DNA of 64,000 nucleotides, taken from assembly GCA_964487565.1 (NCBI GenBank), contig CAZARN010000002.1:124001-188000 (forward strand). Direction: 5' to 3'. The translations under genes were made by a program, and so were the position numbers. Shown here piece by piece: positions 51,542 through 61,373 of this stretch (the stretch's first letter is position 1; every line of letters starts with the position of its first letter). The notes below the pieces were generated by a model, which saw only the letters and a list, made by a program, of their open reading frames with translations, had not been told where the DNA came from and ran no database searches. The DNA is from Phil1 sp964487565 (GTDB taxonomy: Bacteria > Bacillota > Clostridia > Christensenellales > CAG-138).

Positions 51542-52368
51542 AGCGCACGATGTTCGCTTATCCATATGTCGTATGGATGCTCATCTTCATACTCGCGCCT
51601 ATGCTCATGATAGTCTATTACGCCTTCACGAGCGCAAACGGCGCATTCACCTTCGAGAACGTAAAAAACGCGCTCCTCTCGCCCACATATATGCAGGTGC
51701 TGCTGCGCAGCGTGCTCGTCGCGCTGGAGTCCACGGTAATATGTCTGCTGCTGGGCTATCCGATAGCATACCTGCTCTCCAAGATGAAAAAATCCACCGC
51801 TTCCCTTATAAGCGTGCTTTTCATCGTGCCCATGTGGATGAATTTTCTTCTGCGCACATACGCATGGCAGGTGCTGCTTTCCTCAAGCGGGATCATCAAC
51901 TCCCTGCTTGAGTCGCTCGGCTTTGCGCAGCAGCAGCTCCTTTACACTGAAGGGGCGGTGCTGCTGGGCACGGTATACAACTTCCTGCCTTTCATGATAC
52001 TGCCCATATACACGGTGCTCATGAAGCTTGATTCTTCCCAGATCGAGGCTGCGCGCGACCTCGGCGCGAACGGCCCGCAGACCTTTTTCAAGGTGGTGCT
52101 GCCGCTTTCCGTGCCCGGGGTGATCTCCGGCATAACGATGGTGTTCATTCCCGCGATCACGACGTTTGCGATCTCAAGGCTTTTGGGCGGCGGCAAGTTC
52201 ATGCTTTACGGCGATCTCATCGAAAACCAATTCATCACCCTCGGCAAGGACGCCTGGGGAACAGGAAGCTCGCTTGCCTTCATACTGCTCATACTCGTGC
52301 TCGTGTCGATGATCATAATGCGCCGCGCGGAGCGCGAGGCGGGTGAGGAAGGAGGAAGGCTCTGGTGA
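51538..52368 (+). CDS. potB: Spermidine/putrescine ABC transporter permease PotB
   Basis: 276 residues, six predicted helices, with the EAA-type loop (IEAARDLGANGPQTFFKVVLPLSVPG) near residues 177-202. NFLLRTYAWQVLL is typical of PotB. It forms the channel with PotC. Start overlaps potA; the stop overlaps potC by 4 bp (GTGA). Confidence 0.93.
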   Translation: MKRTMFAYPYVVWMLIFILAPMLMIVYYAFTSANGAFTFENVKNALLSPTYMQVLLRSVLVALESTVICLLLGYPIAYLLSKMKKSTASLISVLFIVPMWMNFLLRTYAWQVLLSSSGIINSLLESLGFAQQQLLYTEGAVLLGTVYNFLPFMILPIYTVLMKLDSSQIEAARDLGANGPQTFFKVVLPLSVPGVISGITMVFIPAITTFAISRLLGGGKFMLYGDLIENQFITLGKDAWGTGSSLAFILLILVLVSMIIMRRAEREAGEEGGRLW

Positions 52369-53180
52369 AACGCCTTTTCAGCTTTTTCAAGGGTACTTAC
52401 CTCGCCCTGATGCTCGTTTTCCTTTACGCGCCGATAATCGTTCTGATGGTTTATTCCTTCAACGGTTCCAAAACCATGGGCAACTGGAGCGGTTTTTCCT
52501 TCAAATGGTACGAACAGCTTTTCAACGATTCGACCATAATGGGCGCGCTTACCGTCACGGTGTCCGTGGCTGTGATAACGGCCGTGGTTTCGACCTTCAT
52601 CGGCACCTTCGCGGCGATCGGCATACATTCCATGCGCAAGGCGCCCCGCGTCGCCATCGAGAACATATCCCAGCTCCCCGTTGTGAACCCGGATCTTGTG
52701 ACGGGCATCAGCTTCATGATGCTTTTTGCCTTCATGGGCATCAAGGGCGGATATGTCAGGATGCTCATCGCGCATATAACCTTCTGCATTCCGTATGTGA
52801 TACTGTCCGTCATGCCGAAGCTTCGCCAAAGCTCCAACTCTCTTTACGAAGCGGCGATGGATCTCGGCTGCACGCCCTGGCAGGCGCTCACAAGGGTGGT
52901 CATACCGGACATCGCGCCGGGCATAGTTTCCGGCTTCATCATGGCGTTCACATTGAGTCTGGACGATTTCGTGGTGAGCTGGTTCGCGGCGGACGGCGTG
53001 CAGAACCTTTCGATCTACATATACTCGACGGCGCGCCGCGGCATAAGCCCGAAAATCAACGCGCTTTCAACGCTCATGTTCGTGGCGGTCGTCACGCTGC
53101 TGCTCATCGTCAACCTCAAATCCATCCGGGAAGAGCGCGACGCAGATATACAAAACCGCAAGGTCAAAACAAAACGCTGA
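52365..53180 (+). CDS. potC: Spermidine/putrescine ABC transporter permease PotC, GTG start
   Basis: 271 residues, six helices, EAA loop (YEAAMDLGCTPWQALTRVVIPDIAPG). FKWYEQLFND and LSLDDFVVSWF are PotC marks. Starts at GTG (GTGA overlap with potB), with GGAGGAAGG upstream. Forms the transmembrane channel with PotB. Confidence 0.93.
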   Translation: MKRLFSFFKGTYLALMLVFLYAPIIVLMVYSFNGSKTMGNWSGFSFKWYEQLFNDSTIMGALTVTVSVAVITAVVSTFIGTFAAIGIHSMRKAPRVAIENISQLPVVNPDLVTGISFMMLFAFMGIKGGYVRMLIAHITFCIPYVILSVMPKLRQSSNSLYEAAMDLGCTPWQALTRVVIPDIAPGIVSGFIMAFTLSLDDFVVSWFAADGVQNLSIYIYSTARRGISPKINALSTLMFVAVVTLLLIVNLKSIREERDADIQNRKVKTKR

Positions 53181-53199
53181 ATAAGGGGGTATCCAATCA

Positions 53200-54258
53200 A
53201 TGAAAACAAAACTCGCACTTCTCCTTGTCCTTCTGATGGTCGCATCTATGGTCTGCGCAGGCTGCGGCGAAAGCGCGGATGTCGTGACCATAAACGTGCT
53301 CAACTGGGGCGACTATATCGATGAGGATCTCATCGGGCAGTTCACCGAGGAAACAGGCATAAAGGTAAAATACACCACCATGGCCAACAACGAGGAAATG
53401 CTCGTCAAGCTCCAGTCCCCGGACTGCATATACGACGTGTGCTTCCCTTCCGACTATATAATTGAAAAGCTCGTGGGGCAGAATCTTCTGCATGAGCTTG
53501 ACAAGAACAACATCCCTAATATGGAAAACATCGACGAACGCTTCCTCAATCTGTCCTTCGATCCCGACAACAAGTACAGCGTGCCTTACATGTGGGGTAC
53601 CGTCGGCATACTGTATAACACCACCATGGTGACGGAGCCTGTGACGAGCTGGTCGATCCTCTGGGATGAGAAATACTCCCAGCAGATATTCATGTATGAC
53701 AGCATCCGCGACACCATAGGCGTGGCGCTCTTATACCTCGGCAGATCCATCAACACCCGCGACGAAGCCGATATCGCCGCCGCCCGCGACGCGCTCATCG
53801 CGCAGAAGCCGCTCGTGCTTGCGTATCTCGGCGACAACATAAAGGAGAGCATGATAAACGGCGAAGGCGCGCTTGCCGTGGTTTATTCAGGCGACGCGAT
53901 TTGGTGCATGGATCCCGAGGAGGGCAATCCCGATCTTGCGTTCGCCGTGCCTGATGAAGGCAGCAACGTCTGGTTTGACAACGTGGTCATCCCGGCGACA
54001 AGCCAGCACACCGCGGAAGCCGAGGCGTTCATCAACTTCCTCTGCGATGCTGAGGTTGCCAAGGCCAACACCGAATACATCGGCTATTCAACGCCCAACA
54101 AGGCCGCCATGGCGCTGCTTGACGCATCCTATACCGAAAACGAGACCTACAATCCCCCGCAGGCGGTGCTTGACCGCTGCGAGATATTCCATGATCTCGG
54201 CGATTTCATCAACGTTTACAACGACGCCTGGAGCGATATAAAGCTGCACGTCGACTGA
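53200..54258 (+). CDS. potD: Spermidine/putrescine-binding lipoprotein PotD
   Basis: 352 residues. Signal peptide with lipobox CAGC (Cys at about 22). Mature protein has the PotD pattern NVLNWGDYIDEDLI, CIYDVCFPSDYIIEKL, PYMWGTVGILYN and VIPATSQHTAEAEAFINFL. Binds polyamine outside the membrane and delivers it to PotBC. AAGGGGG before the ATG. Last gene of the operon, ahead of a terminator. Confidence 0.94.
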   Translation: MKTKLALLLVLLMVASMVCAGCGESADVVTINVLNWGDYIDEDLIGQFTEETGIKVKYTTMANNEEMLVKLQSPDCIYDVCFPSDYIIEKLVGQNLLHELDKNNIPNMENIDERFLNLSFDPDNKYSVPYMWGTVGILYNTTMVTEPVTSWSILWDEKYSQQIFMYDSIRDTIGVALLYLGRSINTRDEADIAAARDALIAQKPLVLAYLGDNIKESMINGEGALAVVYSGDAIWCMDPEEGNPDLAFAVPDEGSNVWFDNVVIPATSQHTAEAEAFINFLCDAEVAKANTEYIGYSTPNKAAMALLDASYTENETYNPPQAVLDRCEIFHDLGDFINVYNDAWSDIKLHVD

Positions 54259-54273
54259 AGCTCATCCGATCAA

Positions 54274-54307
54274 AAAGCTCTGCGCCTCATTTGCGGCGCA
54301 GAGCTTT
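54274..54307. terminator. Bidirectional terminator between potD and pckA
   Basis: Stem AAAGCTCTGCGCC (54274-54286) with GGCGCAGAGCTTT (54295-54307), with T/A-rich flanks on both sides. Confidence 0.85.
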
Positions 54308-54332
54308 ATTGTTTTATTTATCAGTGTTCAGT

Positions 54333-55910
54333 TCACTCGCCCCTGGGGCCTGCGGATACGATGTTTGCCGGCATGTTGGAATACTTTTTGAAGTTCTTCA
54401 CGAAACGCGCCGCAAGATCCCTTGCCGTCGCTTCGTATTCCGCCTTGTCCTTCCACAGCGCGCGCTGGGAGAGGAACTCATCGGGCACGTTGGGGCAGGT
54501 CTTGGGCACCATCACGTTGAAGAACGGATCAAGCTCGAATTCAGCCTTTTCCAGCTCCCCGTTTAGCGCCGCCGTGACCATCGCGCGGGTATACCTGAGC
54601 TTCATGCGGAAGCCCGTGCCGTATTTGCCGCCGGCCCAGCCTGTGTTGACGAGATACACGTTCGTGTCATGCGCCGTTATGCGTTCGCCGAGCATATTGG
54701 CATACACCGACGGATGCAACGGCAGGAAGGGCGCGCCAAAGCAGGTTGAGAAGGTGGTCTGCGGCTCCACGATGCCGCGCTCCGTCCCGGCGAGCTTGGA
54801 CGTATATCCGGAAACGAAATGATACATCGCCTGATCGCGGTTGAGCTTGCTCACCGGCGGCAGCACGCCGAAGGCGTCCGCGGTGAGGAATATCACGGTT
54901 TTGGGATGGGAACCGACGCCGGGAATGACGCAGTTGGGGATGTAGGTGACGGGATAGCCCACGCGGGTATTCTCCGTGAGGCGCGCATCCGCAAAATCGA
55001 GCGTGCGCTCTTCGGGATCCATTATCACGTTTTCCACAAGGGAGCCGAACTTGATCGCTTCCCATATCTGCGGCTCGTTTTCGTGCGAAAGGTTGATGCA
55101 CTTCGCATAGCAGCCGCCCTCGATGTTGAATATGCCGCGCTCGCTCCAGCCGTGCTCGTCGTCGCCGATCAGCTTGCGGTTAGGATCCGCGGAAAGGGTG
55201 GTCTTGCCGGTGCCCGAAAGGCCGAAGAAGAGGGCGCTGTCCCCCGCCTCGCCGATATTCGCGGAGCAGTGCATGCTGAACACGCCCTTTTTGGGCAGAA
55301 GGTAATTCATCACGGAGAACACGCTCTTTTTGATCTCGCCCGCGTACTGGCTGCCCGCGATGATGACCGTTTTCTTTACGAAGTTGACGATGATCGCCGC
55401 CTCGCTGTGGACGCCGTCAAGCTCCGGCGTGCATTTGAAGCCCGGCGCCGCGATGATCGTGAAGCCCGGCACGAAGGAAGCAAGCTGTTCCTGCGTCGGA
55501 CGCACGAGAAGCTGATGTATGAAAAGGTTCTGGCTTGCAAGCTCGTTCACAACGCGCACGGGCAGATGGTATGTTTCGTCCGCGCCGGCATACCCGTCGA
55601 ACACGAACAGCTCGCGTCCCTGAAGATACGCGCTCATGCGGTTGTAGATCGCCTCGTATTTTTCTTCGCTGATGGGGACGTTTATCTTGCCCCAATCGAT
55701 ATCGTCATGTATCGCGGGCGCATCGACCACATAACGGTCGTCCGGAGAACGGCCTGTATACTTGCCCGTTGTGACGACGAGCGCTCCGCTTTCGCTGAGC
55801 GTACCTTCGCCGCGCGCAAGCGCAAACTCCACGAGTTTCGCCGGCACAAGGTTGCGATAAACCGCCTTTGGAGCAACGATGCCCAGACTCTCGATCTCTT
55901 CTTTGAACAT
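54333..55910 (-). CDS. pckA: Phosphoenolpyruvate carboxykinase (ATP)
   Basis: 525 residues, usual length. P-loop GLSGTGKTTLS (about 231-241), the substrate motif TGRSPDDRY, metal-binding residues near GSQYAGEIKKSVF and GDDEHGW, and NTGWAGGKYGTGFRM for ATP. It interconverts oxaloacetate and PEP with ATP. AAAGGAG is 8 nt before the ATG. Confidence 0.96.
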   Translation of the reverse strand: MFKEEIESLGIVAPKAVYRNLVPAKLVEFALARGEGTLSESGALVVTTGKYTGRSPDDRYVVDAPAIHDDIDWGKINVPISEEKYEAIYNRMSAYLQGRELFVFDGYAGADETYHLPVRVVNELASQNLFIHQLLVRPTQEQLASFVPGFTIIAAPGFKCTPELDGVHSEAAIIVNFVKKTVIIAGSQYAGEIKKSVFSVMNYLLPKKGVFSMHCSANIGEAGDSALFFGLSGTGKTTLSADPNRKLIGDDEHGWSERGIFNIEGGCYAKCINLSHENEPQIWEAIKFGSLVENVIMDPEERTLDFADARLTENTRVGYPVTYIPNCVIPGVGSHPKTVIFLTADAFGVLPPVSKLNRDQAMYHFVSGYTSKLAGTERGIVEPQTTFSTCFGAPFLPLHPSVYANMLGERITAHDTNVYLVNTGWAGGKYGTGFRMKLRYTRAMVTAALNGELEKAEFELDPFFNVMVPKTCPNVPDEFLSQRALWKDKAEYEATARDLAARFVKNFKKYSNMPANIVSAGPRGE

Positions 55911-55966
55911 ATCCTGAACTCCTTTCGTTATTACAATTTTTAATATGCTGCATTCAAACGCTTCTC

Positions 55967-55995
55967 ATTATATTATTTACGTCCGGTTATTGCAA
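55967..55995 (-). promoter_or_regulatory. Promoter of pckA
   Basis: On minus: TTGCAA (55995-55990), 17 bp, TATAAT (55972-55967). The leader is about 50 nt. Confidence 0.8.
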
Positions 55996-56018
55996 GGGCG
56001 CGCCGCCGCCGGCAAATC

Positions 56019-59000
56019 CTACATGGTGAAAAGCGTGAGCTGGTTTGATTCGGGCATACCCTCAAAGCAGCCAAGCGCGCGCAGCTTTTCCACAACGCCG
56101 CTGTTCGCCTTCGTGCGCGTGCGGAAATCCTCCACCGATGTGAACGGAGCGCCTTCGCGCGAGGCGCCGATGCCTTCGGCCGCGCTCATGCCCACGCCCG
56201 CGATCGATGAAAGCGGCGGGCGCAGCGCGCCGTCCTCGATGAGGAATTTTGTCGCATGGGATTTATAAAGGTCTATACCGAGAAGCGCGATGCCGCGCCT
56301 GTTCATCTCATAAACCACCTCAAGTATGCTCATCAGATCCTGTTCCTTTTGCTCCGCGGCTTTTCCCTTGGCCGCGATCGCCTTTATGTTTTTGAGCACG
56401 CGCTCCTCCCCGCCGGAAGCCGCCTCCACGTCGAACGCATCCGCGCGCGCGGTGAAATATACCGAATAAAACGCGAGAGGATAATGCACTTTGTAATAAG
56501 CCGTACGGAAACTCATCATCACGTAGGCCGCGGCGTGAGCGCGCGGGAAAAGGTATTTTATCTTGCGCAGCGAATTGACGAACCAATCCGGCGCGTGCAG
56601 GTTGGTGAGATTCTGCTCCATTTCCTCCGTCAGACCCCGTCCCTTCCTCACGCTTTCCATCGTTTTGAAGGATATCGAAGCCTCGCCGCCCATGTTCATT
56701 ATTGTGTGCATGATGTCCTCGCGCGTGCATATGACCTCGGACAGGGTGGCGACGCCGCCAAGCACCATGTCCCGCGCATTGCCGAGCCACACATCCGTGC
56801 CATGGGAAAGGCCCGAAATGCGCAGCAGCTCGTCCATCGTCGTCGGCCGCGTTTCCATCAGCATGCCGCGCACGAACGTCGTGCCGAACTCGGGTATCCC
56901 TATGCTGCCCACGTCGCAGTCAAGCGCCTCAAGCGTGGTGCGAAGCGGCGCAACGGAGGAAAATATCTTCATCGTTTCCGGGTCGTCCTGCGGGATTTCC
57001 TTCGGATCAAGCCCTGTTATATCCTCAAACATGCGCATTGCCGTCGGGTCGTCGTGGCCTAGTATGTCAAGCTTGACGAGCCTGTCGTCCATGGCGTGGA
57101 AATCGAAATGGGTGGTGATGGTGTTCTTCTCGCTCTTGTCCGCGGGATATTGTATGGGTGTGAAGTCAAATATCTCATAACCGTCCGGCACGATGATTAT
57201 TCCGCCCGGATGCTGGCCTGTTGTGCGCTTCACGCCCTCGCAGCCATGCACGAGGCGGTCCGTCTCGGCGCGCGAGAAGGAGGTATTGTATTGCTCGCAA
57301 TAGCCCTTCACATAGCCGTAAACCGTTTTGTCCTTCAGTCCCGATATCGTGCCCGCGCGGAAGGCGTGTCCCGCGCCGAACATCACCTCAACGTATTTAT
57401 GGGCGGTCGGCTGGTATTCACCCGAAAAGTTGAGGTCTATATCCGGGGTCTTGTCCCCCTTGAAGCCAAGGAACGCCTCAAACGGTATGGTATAGCCAAG
57501 CTTCATGTATTTCGTGCCGCATTCCGGACAGAATGCGTCCGGCATATCTATCCCGCAGGTGTATTTTTTCAGATCCACATCAAAGTCGCTGTGGCGGCAG
57601 TTAGGGCATACATAGTGCGGCTGAAGGGGGTTCACCTCGGTTATACCCGCCATCGTCGCCACGAACGACGAGCCGACCGACCCTCGCGAACCGACAAGAT
57701 AGCCGTCCGAATTTGATTTTTTCACAAGCATTTCAGCCGAAAGATACAGCGAGGCATAGCCGTTGCCGATTATGGAGTTCAGCTCCTTGTCGAGCCTCGC
57801 CTGCACCACCTGCGGCAGCACGTCCCCGTAGATCTCATGCGCGCGCTTTTCCGCCATGGTCTTGAGCCGCTCGCTCGCGTTTTCAAACTCCGGCGCATAT
57901 GTGCCTTTTTCGGAGAGGAAAGGCATCATGCTCTCGCACATGTCGGCGATGGCGTTCGGATTATCGATCACGATCTCCTCGGCTTTTTCCTGTCCGAGAT
58001 ATGAAAACTCCTCAAGCATCTCATCCGTCGTATGGAAATAAAGCGGCGCCTGCTGCTCCGCGTCCTTGAATTCGCGCGCGCTCATAACGATCGCGCGGAA
58101 TATCGAATCCTCCGGATCCATGAAATGCGCGTCGCCCGTGGCGACAACGGGTATTGAAAGCTCCTCGCCCAGCGCGACTATCTCGCGGTTGAGGTCGCGA
58201 AGGCCCTCGTCATCGGCGACAAGCTCGCTTCGCACGAGGAACCCGTTGTTGCCTATCGGCTGCACCTCAAGATAATCGTATTCACGCGCGACAGATACGA
58301 TCTCCTCATGCGGCTTTTTTTCGAGCACGGCCCGAAAAAGCTCCCCCGCCTCGCACGCGGAGCCAATGATTATATCCTGTCTGTGGAAGAGCAGAAGGCT
58401 CCTTGGTATCTGCGGCACGCCGCGCAGGTGTTCAAGATGGGCATAGCTTACCATCTTGTAAAGATGCTTGAGGCCGACGGCGGTCTTTGCGATGAGAATA
58501 ATATGATATGTGCTGCGCTTGCCCTTGACCTTCTCCTGCGGCACGCAGTCGAAAAGCGGCATCCTTTCGATACCTTGGGCGCGCATCCGCTCACCCGCAG
58601 CGACAAAAAGCGATGCGAGCGCTTCCGCCTGATCCTCCGGCCTTTGCGAGGCAGGCGTTATACCCATCTCCTCAAAGCATTCCTCAGGCGTGTTCGGCGC
58701 AATGACTGGCTTCTCGCGGCAAAGCTCATGGACGAGTATGTCCGCGGCGACGCTCTCCCTCGGGAACGGGATATTGAGCGCCTGCGCCTTTTGATAAAGC
58801 GACAGCATATCCTGAGAAGCGTGCGTGACCGGCACGGCGTCGCCGATGAAATCCTTAAGCGCCGCAAGCGCCTCCGTGGTCGTCGGCGCCTCGCGACAGA
58901 TATCGTCGTCAAGACCCGCTGCGGCGGCGTTATCGCTCACATGCTCGCCCGCGTTCACCGCCGTATAGAAGCGCTCCCTTGCGCCGTCAGGCGAAACCTT

Positions 59001-60290
59001 CACCCCCGCAAGCGCGAATATGCTTTCCTCGCGCACGCCCGCGGCCGTAACTGCCGTGATCGCGCAATATGTATGCTCCCCGTCTATAAGGGTGCAGTCG
59101 GGCAGAAGATAACCTTCCACGCCCATGATTATCTTTATGTCTTTGCCTTTTTTCTTGAGTTTTTTTGCCGCGCTCACCGCAAACGGGAACGCCTGCACGA
59201 CGCCGTGGTCGGTGATCGCAACAGCCTTATGCCCCCATCGCGCCGCGGCTTCCACCGCTTTCGCCGCGTCAATAAAGCCGTCCATCGCGCTCATTTTGGT
59301 GTGCAGATGCAGCTCCACACGCTTGCGCGGTGCCGTATCCTCCCTGTGCTCGGCGTCCACGCGGTACATCGAATCCGCAAACACGCAGTAAGAACCCGTA
59401 AACTCATCGCGCTGATATTTTCCGTGCACGACTATCCAGTCCCCCGCGTCCTTTATCTCGTTGAGCCTGTCGATGACATATTTCTCTTTTTCCGAAGGAA
59501 AAAGCTTTACAGGCAGCGTATTGCTCCTGTCCGTGACGTTTATCAGCAGTATGAAACCGCCGTTTTTTCTTTCGCGCACTTCAACGGAGATTATCTCGCC
59601 CCGCACGGTCACGGTGCCGCTCTCCTCATCCACCGCGGCCATCGCGCACGGTTTTGTTGAAACGGGAGTGCCTATGATGATATCCTTCTGCGGCACGCTC
59701 TTCTTCACGCGCGCAACGGACGTCTTTCTCTTTCCTTCGGACGGCCTTACGGGCATGGGCGCGTCATAAAACGGATTGTCTTCGTCGGCGCCGTTCCCGT
59801 TTTCGCCATCGGACACACCCGCGGGCGACTCCGGCGCCGTGATATCTTCATCCGGCATCAGGCGCACCTCGAGCGCGATACCGTAGGTTTCCTTTATGAA
59901 ATCCGAAAGCCTGCCGGCTCCGTTATATGTCTTTGCCGCATGATACAGCTTTTCGGAGATGCGCACCTCCGCGCGCCCGTCCTCGATCCGCCATGCCGCG
60001 TTTTTGAGCGAAATGCTCATCAGCGGTGAAAAATAGCACCAGCTTTCGCGCAGCATATCCGCAAAGGCCGCGTCCTGCATATCGATCGCGCCGCCGTCCG
60101 GAACAAGCGAAACCGTGACCTCACAGCCCGGTACAGCCTGTGCGAAGCCGGCCTTCAGCTCATCAATACCGCGCGCGGAAATAAGCCCCGTCGCGCTGAG
60201 CGCCACCTCGAGCCTTTTTTCGCCCTTATGCAGTTTTGCGCCCTCAAGCCTTGCGCCGTATGACGCAAGGCCGTATGGATCCTTCGCCAT
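56019..60290 (-). CDS. polC: PolC-type DNA polymerase III alpha subunit
   Basis: 1423 residues. N-terminal domain, OB fold (about 225-310), PHP domain (LHLHTKMSAMDG from 327; AITDHGVVQAFP), a zinc finger (CPNC...CPEC) and the C-family palm with TPDIDLNFSG (about 950), GSRGSVGSS and the fingers. It is the main replicative polymerase. The inserted DEDD exonuclease (about 408-570) has lost its catalytic signature: FDxETTG is AITAVTAAG, the second motif reads THASQDM and the third QRPEDQAEA. Proofreading from this protein is therefore unlikely. AAGGAG precedes the ATG; ispG lies 17 bp upstream. Confidence 0.95.
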   Translation of the reverse strand: MAKDPYGLASYGARLEGAKLHKGEKRLEVALSATGLISARGIDELKAGFAQAVPGCEVTVSLVPDGGAIDMQDAAFADMLRESWCYFSPLMSISLKNAAWRIEDGRAEVRISEKLYHAAKTYNGAGRLSDFIKETYGIALEVRLMPDEDITAPESPAGVSDGENGNGADEDNPFYDAPMPVRPSEGKRKTSVARVKKSVPQKDIIIGTPVSTKPCAMAAVDEESGTVTVRGEIISVEVRERKNGGFILLINVTDRSNTLPVKLFPSEKEKYVIDRLNEIKDAGDWIVVHGKYQRDEFTGSYCVFADSMYRVDAEHREDTAPRKRVELHLHTKMSAMDGFIDAAKAVEAAARWGHKAVAITDHGVVQAFPFAVSAAKKLKKKGKDIKIIMGVEGYLLPDCTLIDGEHTYCAITAVTAAGVREESIFALAGVKVSPDGARERFYTAVNAGEHVSDNAAAAGLDDDICREAPTTTEALAALKDFIGDAVPVTHASQDMLSLYQKAQALNIPFPRESVAADILVHELCREKPVIAPNTPEECFEEMGITPASQRPEDQAEALASLFVAAGERMRAQGIERMPLFDCVPQEKVKGKRSTYHIILIAKTAVGLKHLYKMVSYAHLEHLRGVPQIPRSLLLFHRQDIIIGSACEAGELFRAVLEKKPHEEIVSVAREYDYLEVQPIGNNGFLVRSELVADDEGLRDLNREIVALGEELSIPVVATGDAHFMDPEDSIFRAIVMSAREFKDAEQQAPLYFHTTDEMLEEFSYLGQEKAEEIVIDNPNAIADMCESMMPFLSEKGTYAPEFENASERLKTMAEKRAHEIYGDVLPQVVQARLDKELNSIIGNGYASLYLSAEMLVKKSNSDGYLVGSRGSVGSSFVATMAGITEVNPLQPHYVCPNCRHSDFDVDLKKYTCGIDMPDAFCPECGTKYMKLGYTIPFEAFLGFKGDKTPDIDLNFSGEYQPTAHKYVEVMFGAGHAFRAGTISGLKDKTVYGYVKGYCEQYNTSFSRAETDRLVHGCEGVKRTTGQHPGGIIIVPDGYEIFDFTPIQYPADKSEKNTITTHFDFHAMDDRLVKLDILGHDDPTAMRMFEDITGLDPKEIPQDDPETMKIFSSVAPLRTTLEALDCDVGSIGIPEFGTTFVRGMLMETRPTTMDELLRISGLSHGTDVWLGNARDMVLGGVATLSEVICTREDIMHTIMNMGGEASISFKTMESVRKGRGLTEEMEQNLTNLHAPDWFVNSLRKIKYLFPRAHAAAYVMMSFRTAYYKVHYPLAFYSVYFTARADAFDVEAASGGEERVLKNIKAIAAKGKAAEQKEQDLMSILEVVYEMNRRGIALLGIDLYKSHATKFLIEDGALRPPLSSIAGVGMSAAEGIGASREGAPFTSVEDFRTRTKANSGVVEKLRALGCFEGMPESNQLTLFTM

Positions 60291-60307
60291 TGTGCCGTCT
60301 CCTTATG

Positions 60308-61369
60308 CTAATCAAGAAGCGCGCGTATGCGCGCGATGAATTCATCCGCGACGCCCGGAAGCATACCGGTCGCCGTCTGCGCGCCGTGCTCGAATATCAC
60401 AGCGTTCGTCTCGCCGAAAGCGATGCCTATATCGGCTTCCCGCGCCTCGCCCGGGCCGTTGACCGCGCAGCCCATCACCGCCACGCGAAGCGGTTTAACC
60501 GCGCCTGCAAATTCCGTTTCCACCCTTTCGGCAAGCGCGCCGTGCGCGGCTATGTTGCGGCAGCGTCCGCAGGTCGGACAGCTTATCACCTCGACGCCCT
60601 CGCGCCGGAGGCCCACCGCCCTCAATATTTCAATACCCGCCCGCACCTCCTGCACGGGATCGCCAGTAAGGGATACCCTGATCGTATCGCCGATGCCCTC
60701 AAGCAGCAGCGTCCCTATACCGGCCGCGGATTTCACCACGCCAAACCCGCCGGAGCCCGCCTCCGTCACGCCCACATGCAACGGATAATCGCTCATGCGG
60801 CTGAGGAGACGATACGTTTCGACTGTGACCGGCACGCTCGACGCCTTTGCCGATATCACGATACCACCCTTGAAGCCCTCTTTTTCAAGCAACCTCACAT
60901 GACCCATCGCGCTTTGCGCAAGCGCCTCCGCCGTGGGGCCGCCGTATTTTTCAAGCATCGCGCGTTCAAGCGAGCCTGCGTTCACGCCCACCCTGATCGG
61001 CACGCCATGCGCCGCCGCGCAGTCCGCGACCGCGCGCACACGCTGTTCCGAGCCTATATTGCCGGGGTTTATACGCAGCTTGTCCACGCCGTTTTCAATG
61101 CACTCTATCGCAAGCTTATGATCAAAATGTATATCGGCGACTATCGGCGTCTTTATCCGGTCCCGGATATCGCGCACAGCCTCCGCATCCCGCTTGTCAA
61201 GCACCGCAAAGCGGATGATATCGCAGCCCGCGGCGACGAGGCGCTGCATCTGCGCGACCGTCGCGTCGACGTCCGCCGTGCGGGTGTTCGTCATCGACTG
61301 CACCGTGACGCGCGCGCCGCCGCCTATCTGTATGCCGCCCGCGTGTACAGGCCTTGTGTTATTCGCCAT
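60308..61369 (-). CDS. ispG: 4-hydroxy-3-methylbut-2-enyl-diphosphate synthase (IspG)
   Basis: 353 residues. The TIM-barrel part includes RINPGNIGS and VGVTEAGSG; the 4Fe-4S cluster Cys are in SCPTCGRC and MGCAVNGPGEA. Catalyses the sixth step of the MEP isoprenoid pathway. The ATG at 61369 with GAAGGA upstream is chosen; the in-frame extension to 61423 lies within rseP. 4 bp after rseP and 17 bp before polC. Confidence 0.95.
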   Translation of the reverse strand: MANNTRPVHAGGIQIGGGARVTVQSMTNTRTADVDATVAQMQRLVAAGCDIIRFAVLDKRDAEAVRDIRDRIKTPIVADIHFDHKLAIECIENGVDKLRINPGNIGSEQRVRAVADCAAAHGVPIRVGVNAGSLERAMLEKYGGPTAEALAQSAMGHVRLLEKEGFKGGIVISAKASSVPVTVETYRLLSRMSDYPLHVGVTEAGSGGFGVVKSAAGIGTLLLEGIGDTIRVSLTGDPVQEVRAGIEILRAVGLRREGVEVISCPTCGRCRNIAAHGALAERVETEFAGAVKPLRVAVMGCAVNGPGEAREADIGIAFGETNAVIFEHGAQTATGMLPGVADEFIARIRALLD

Positions 61370-61373
61370 TCCT

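Noticed and set aside
58308..59660. Plus-strand 450-residue frame
   Set aside because: Antisense to polC, with Arg/His-rich composition typical of shadow frames in GC-rich DNA.
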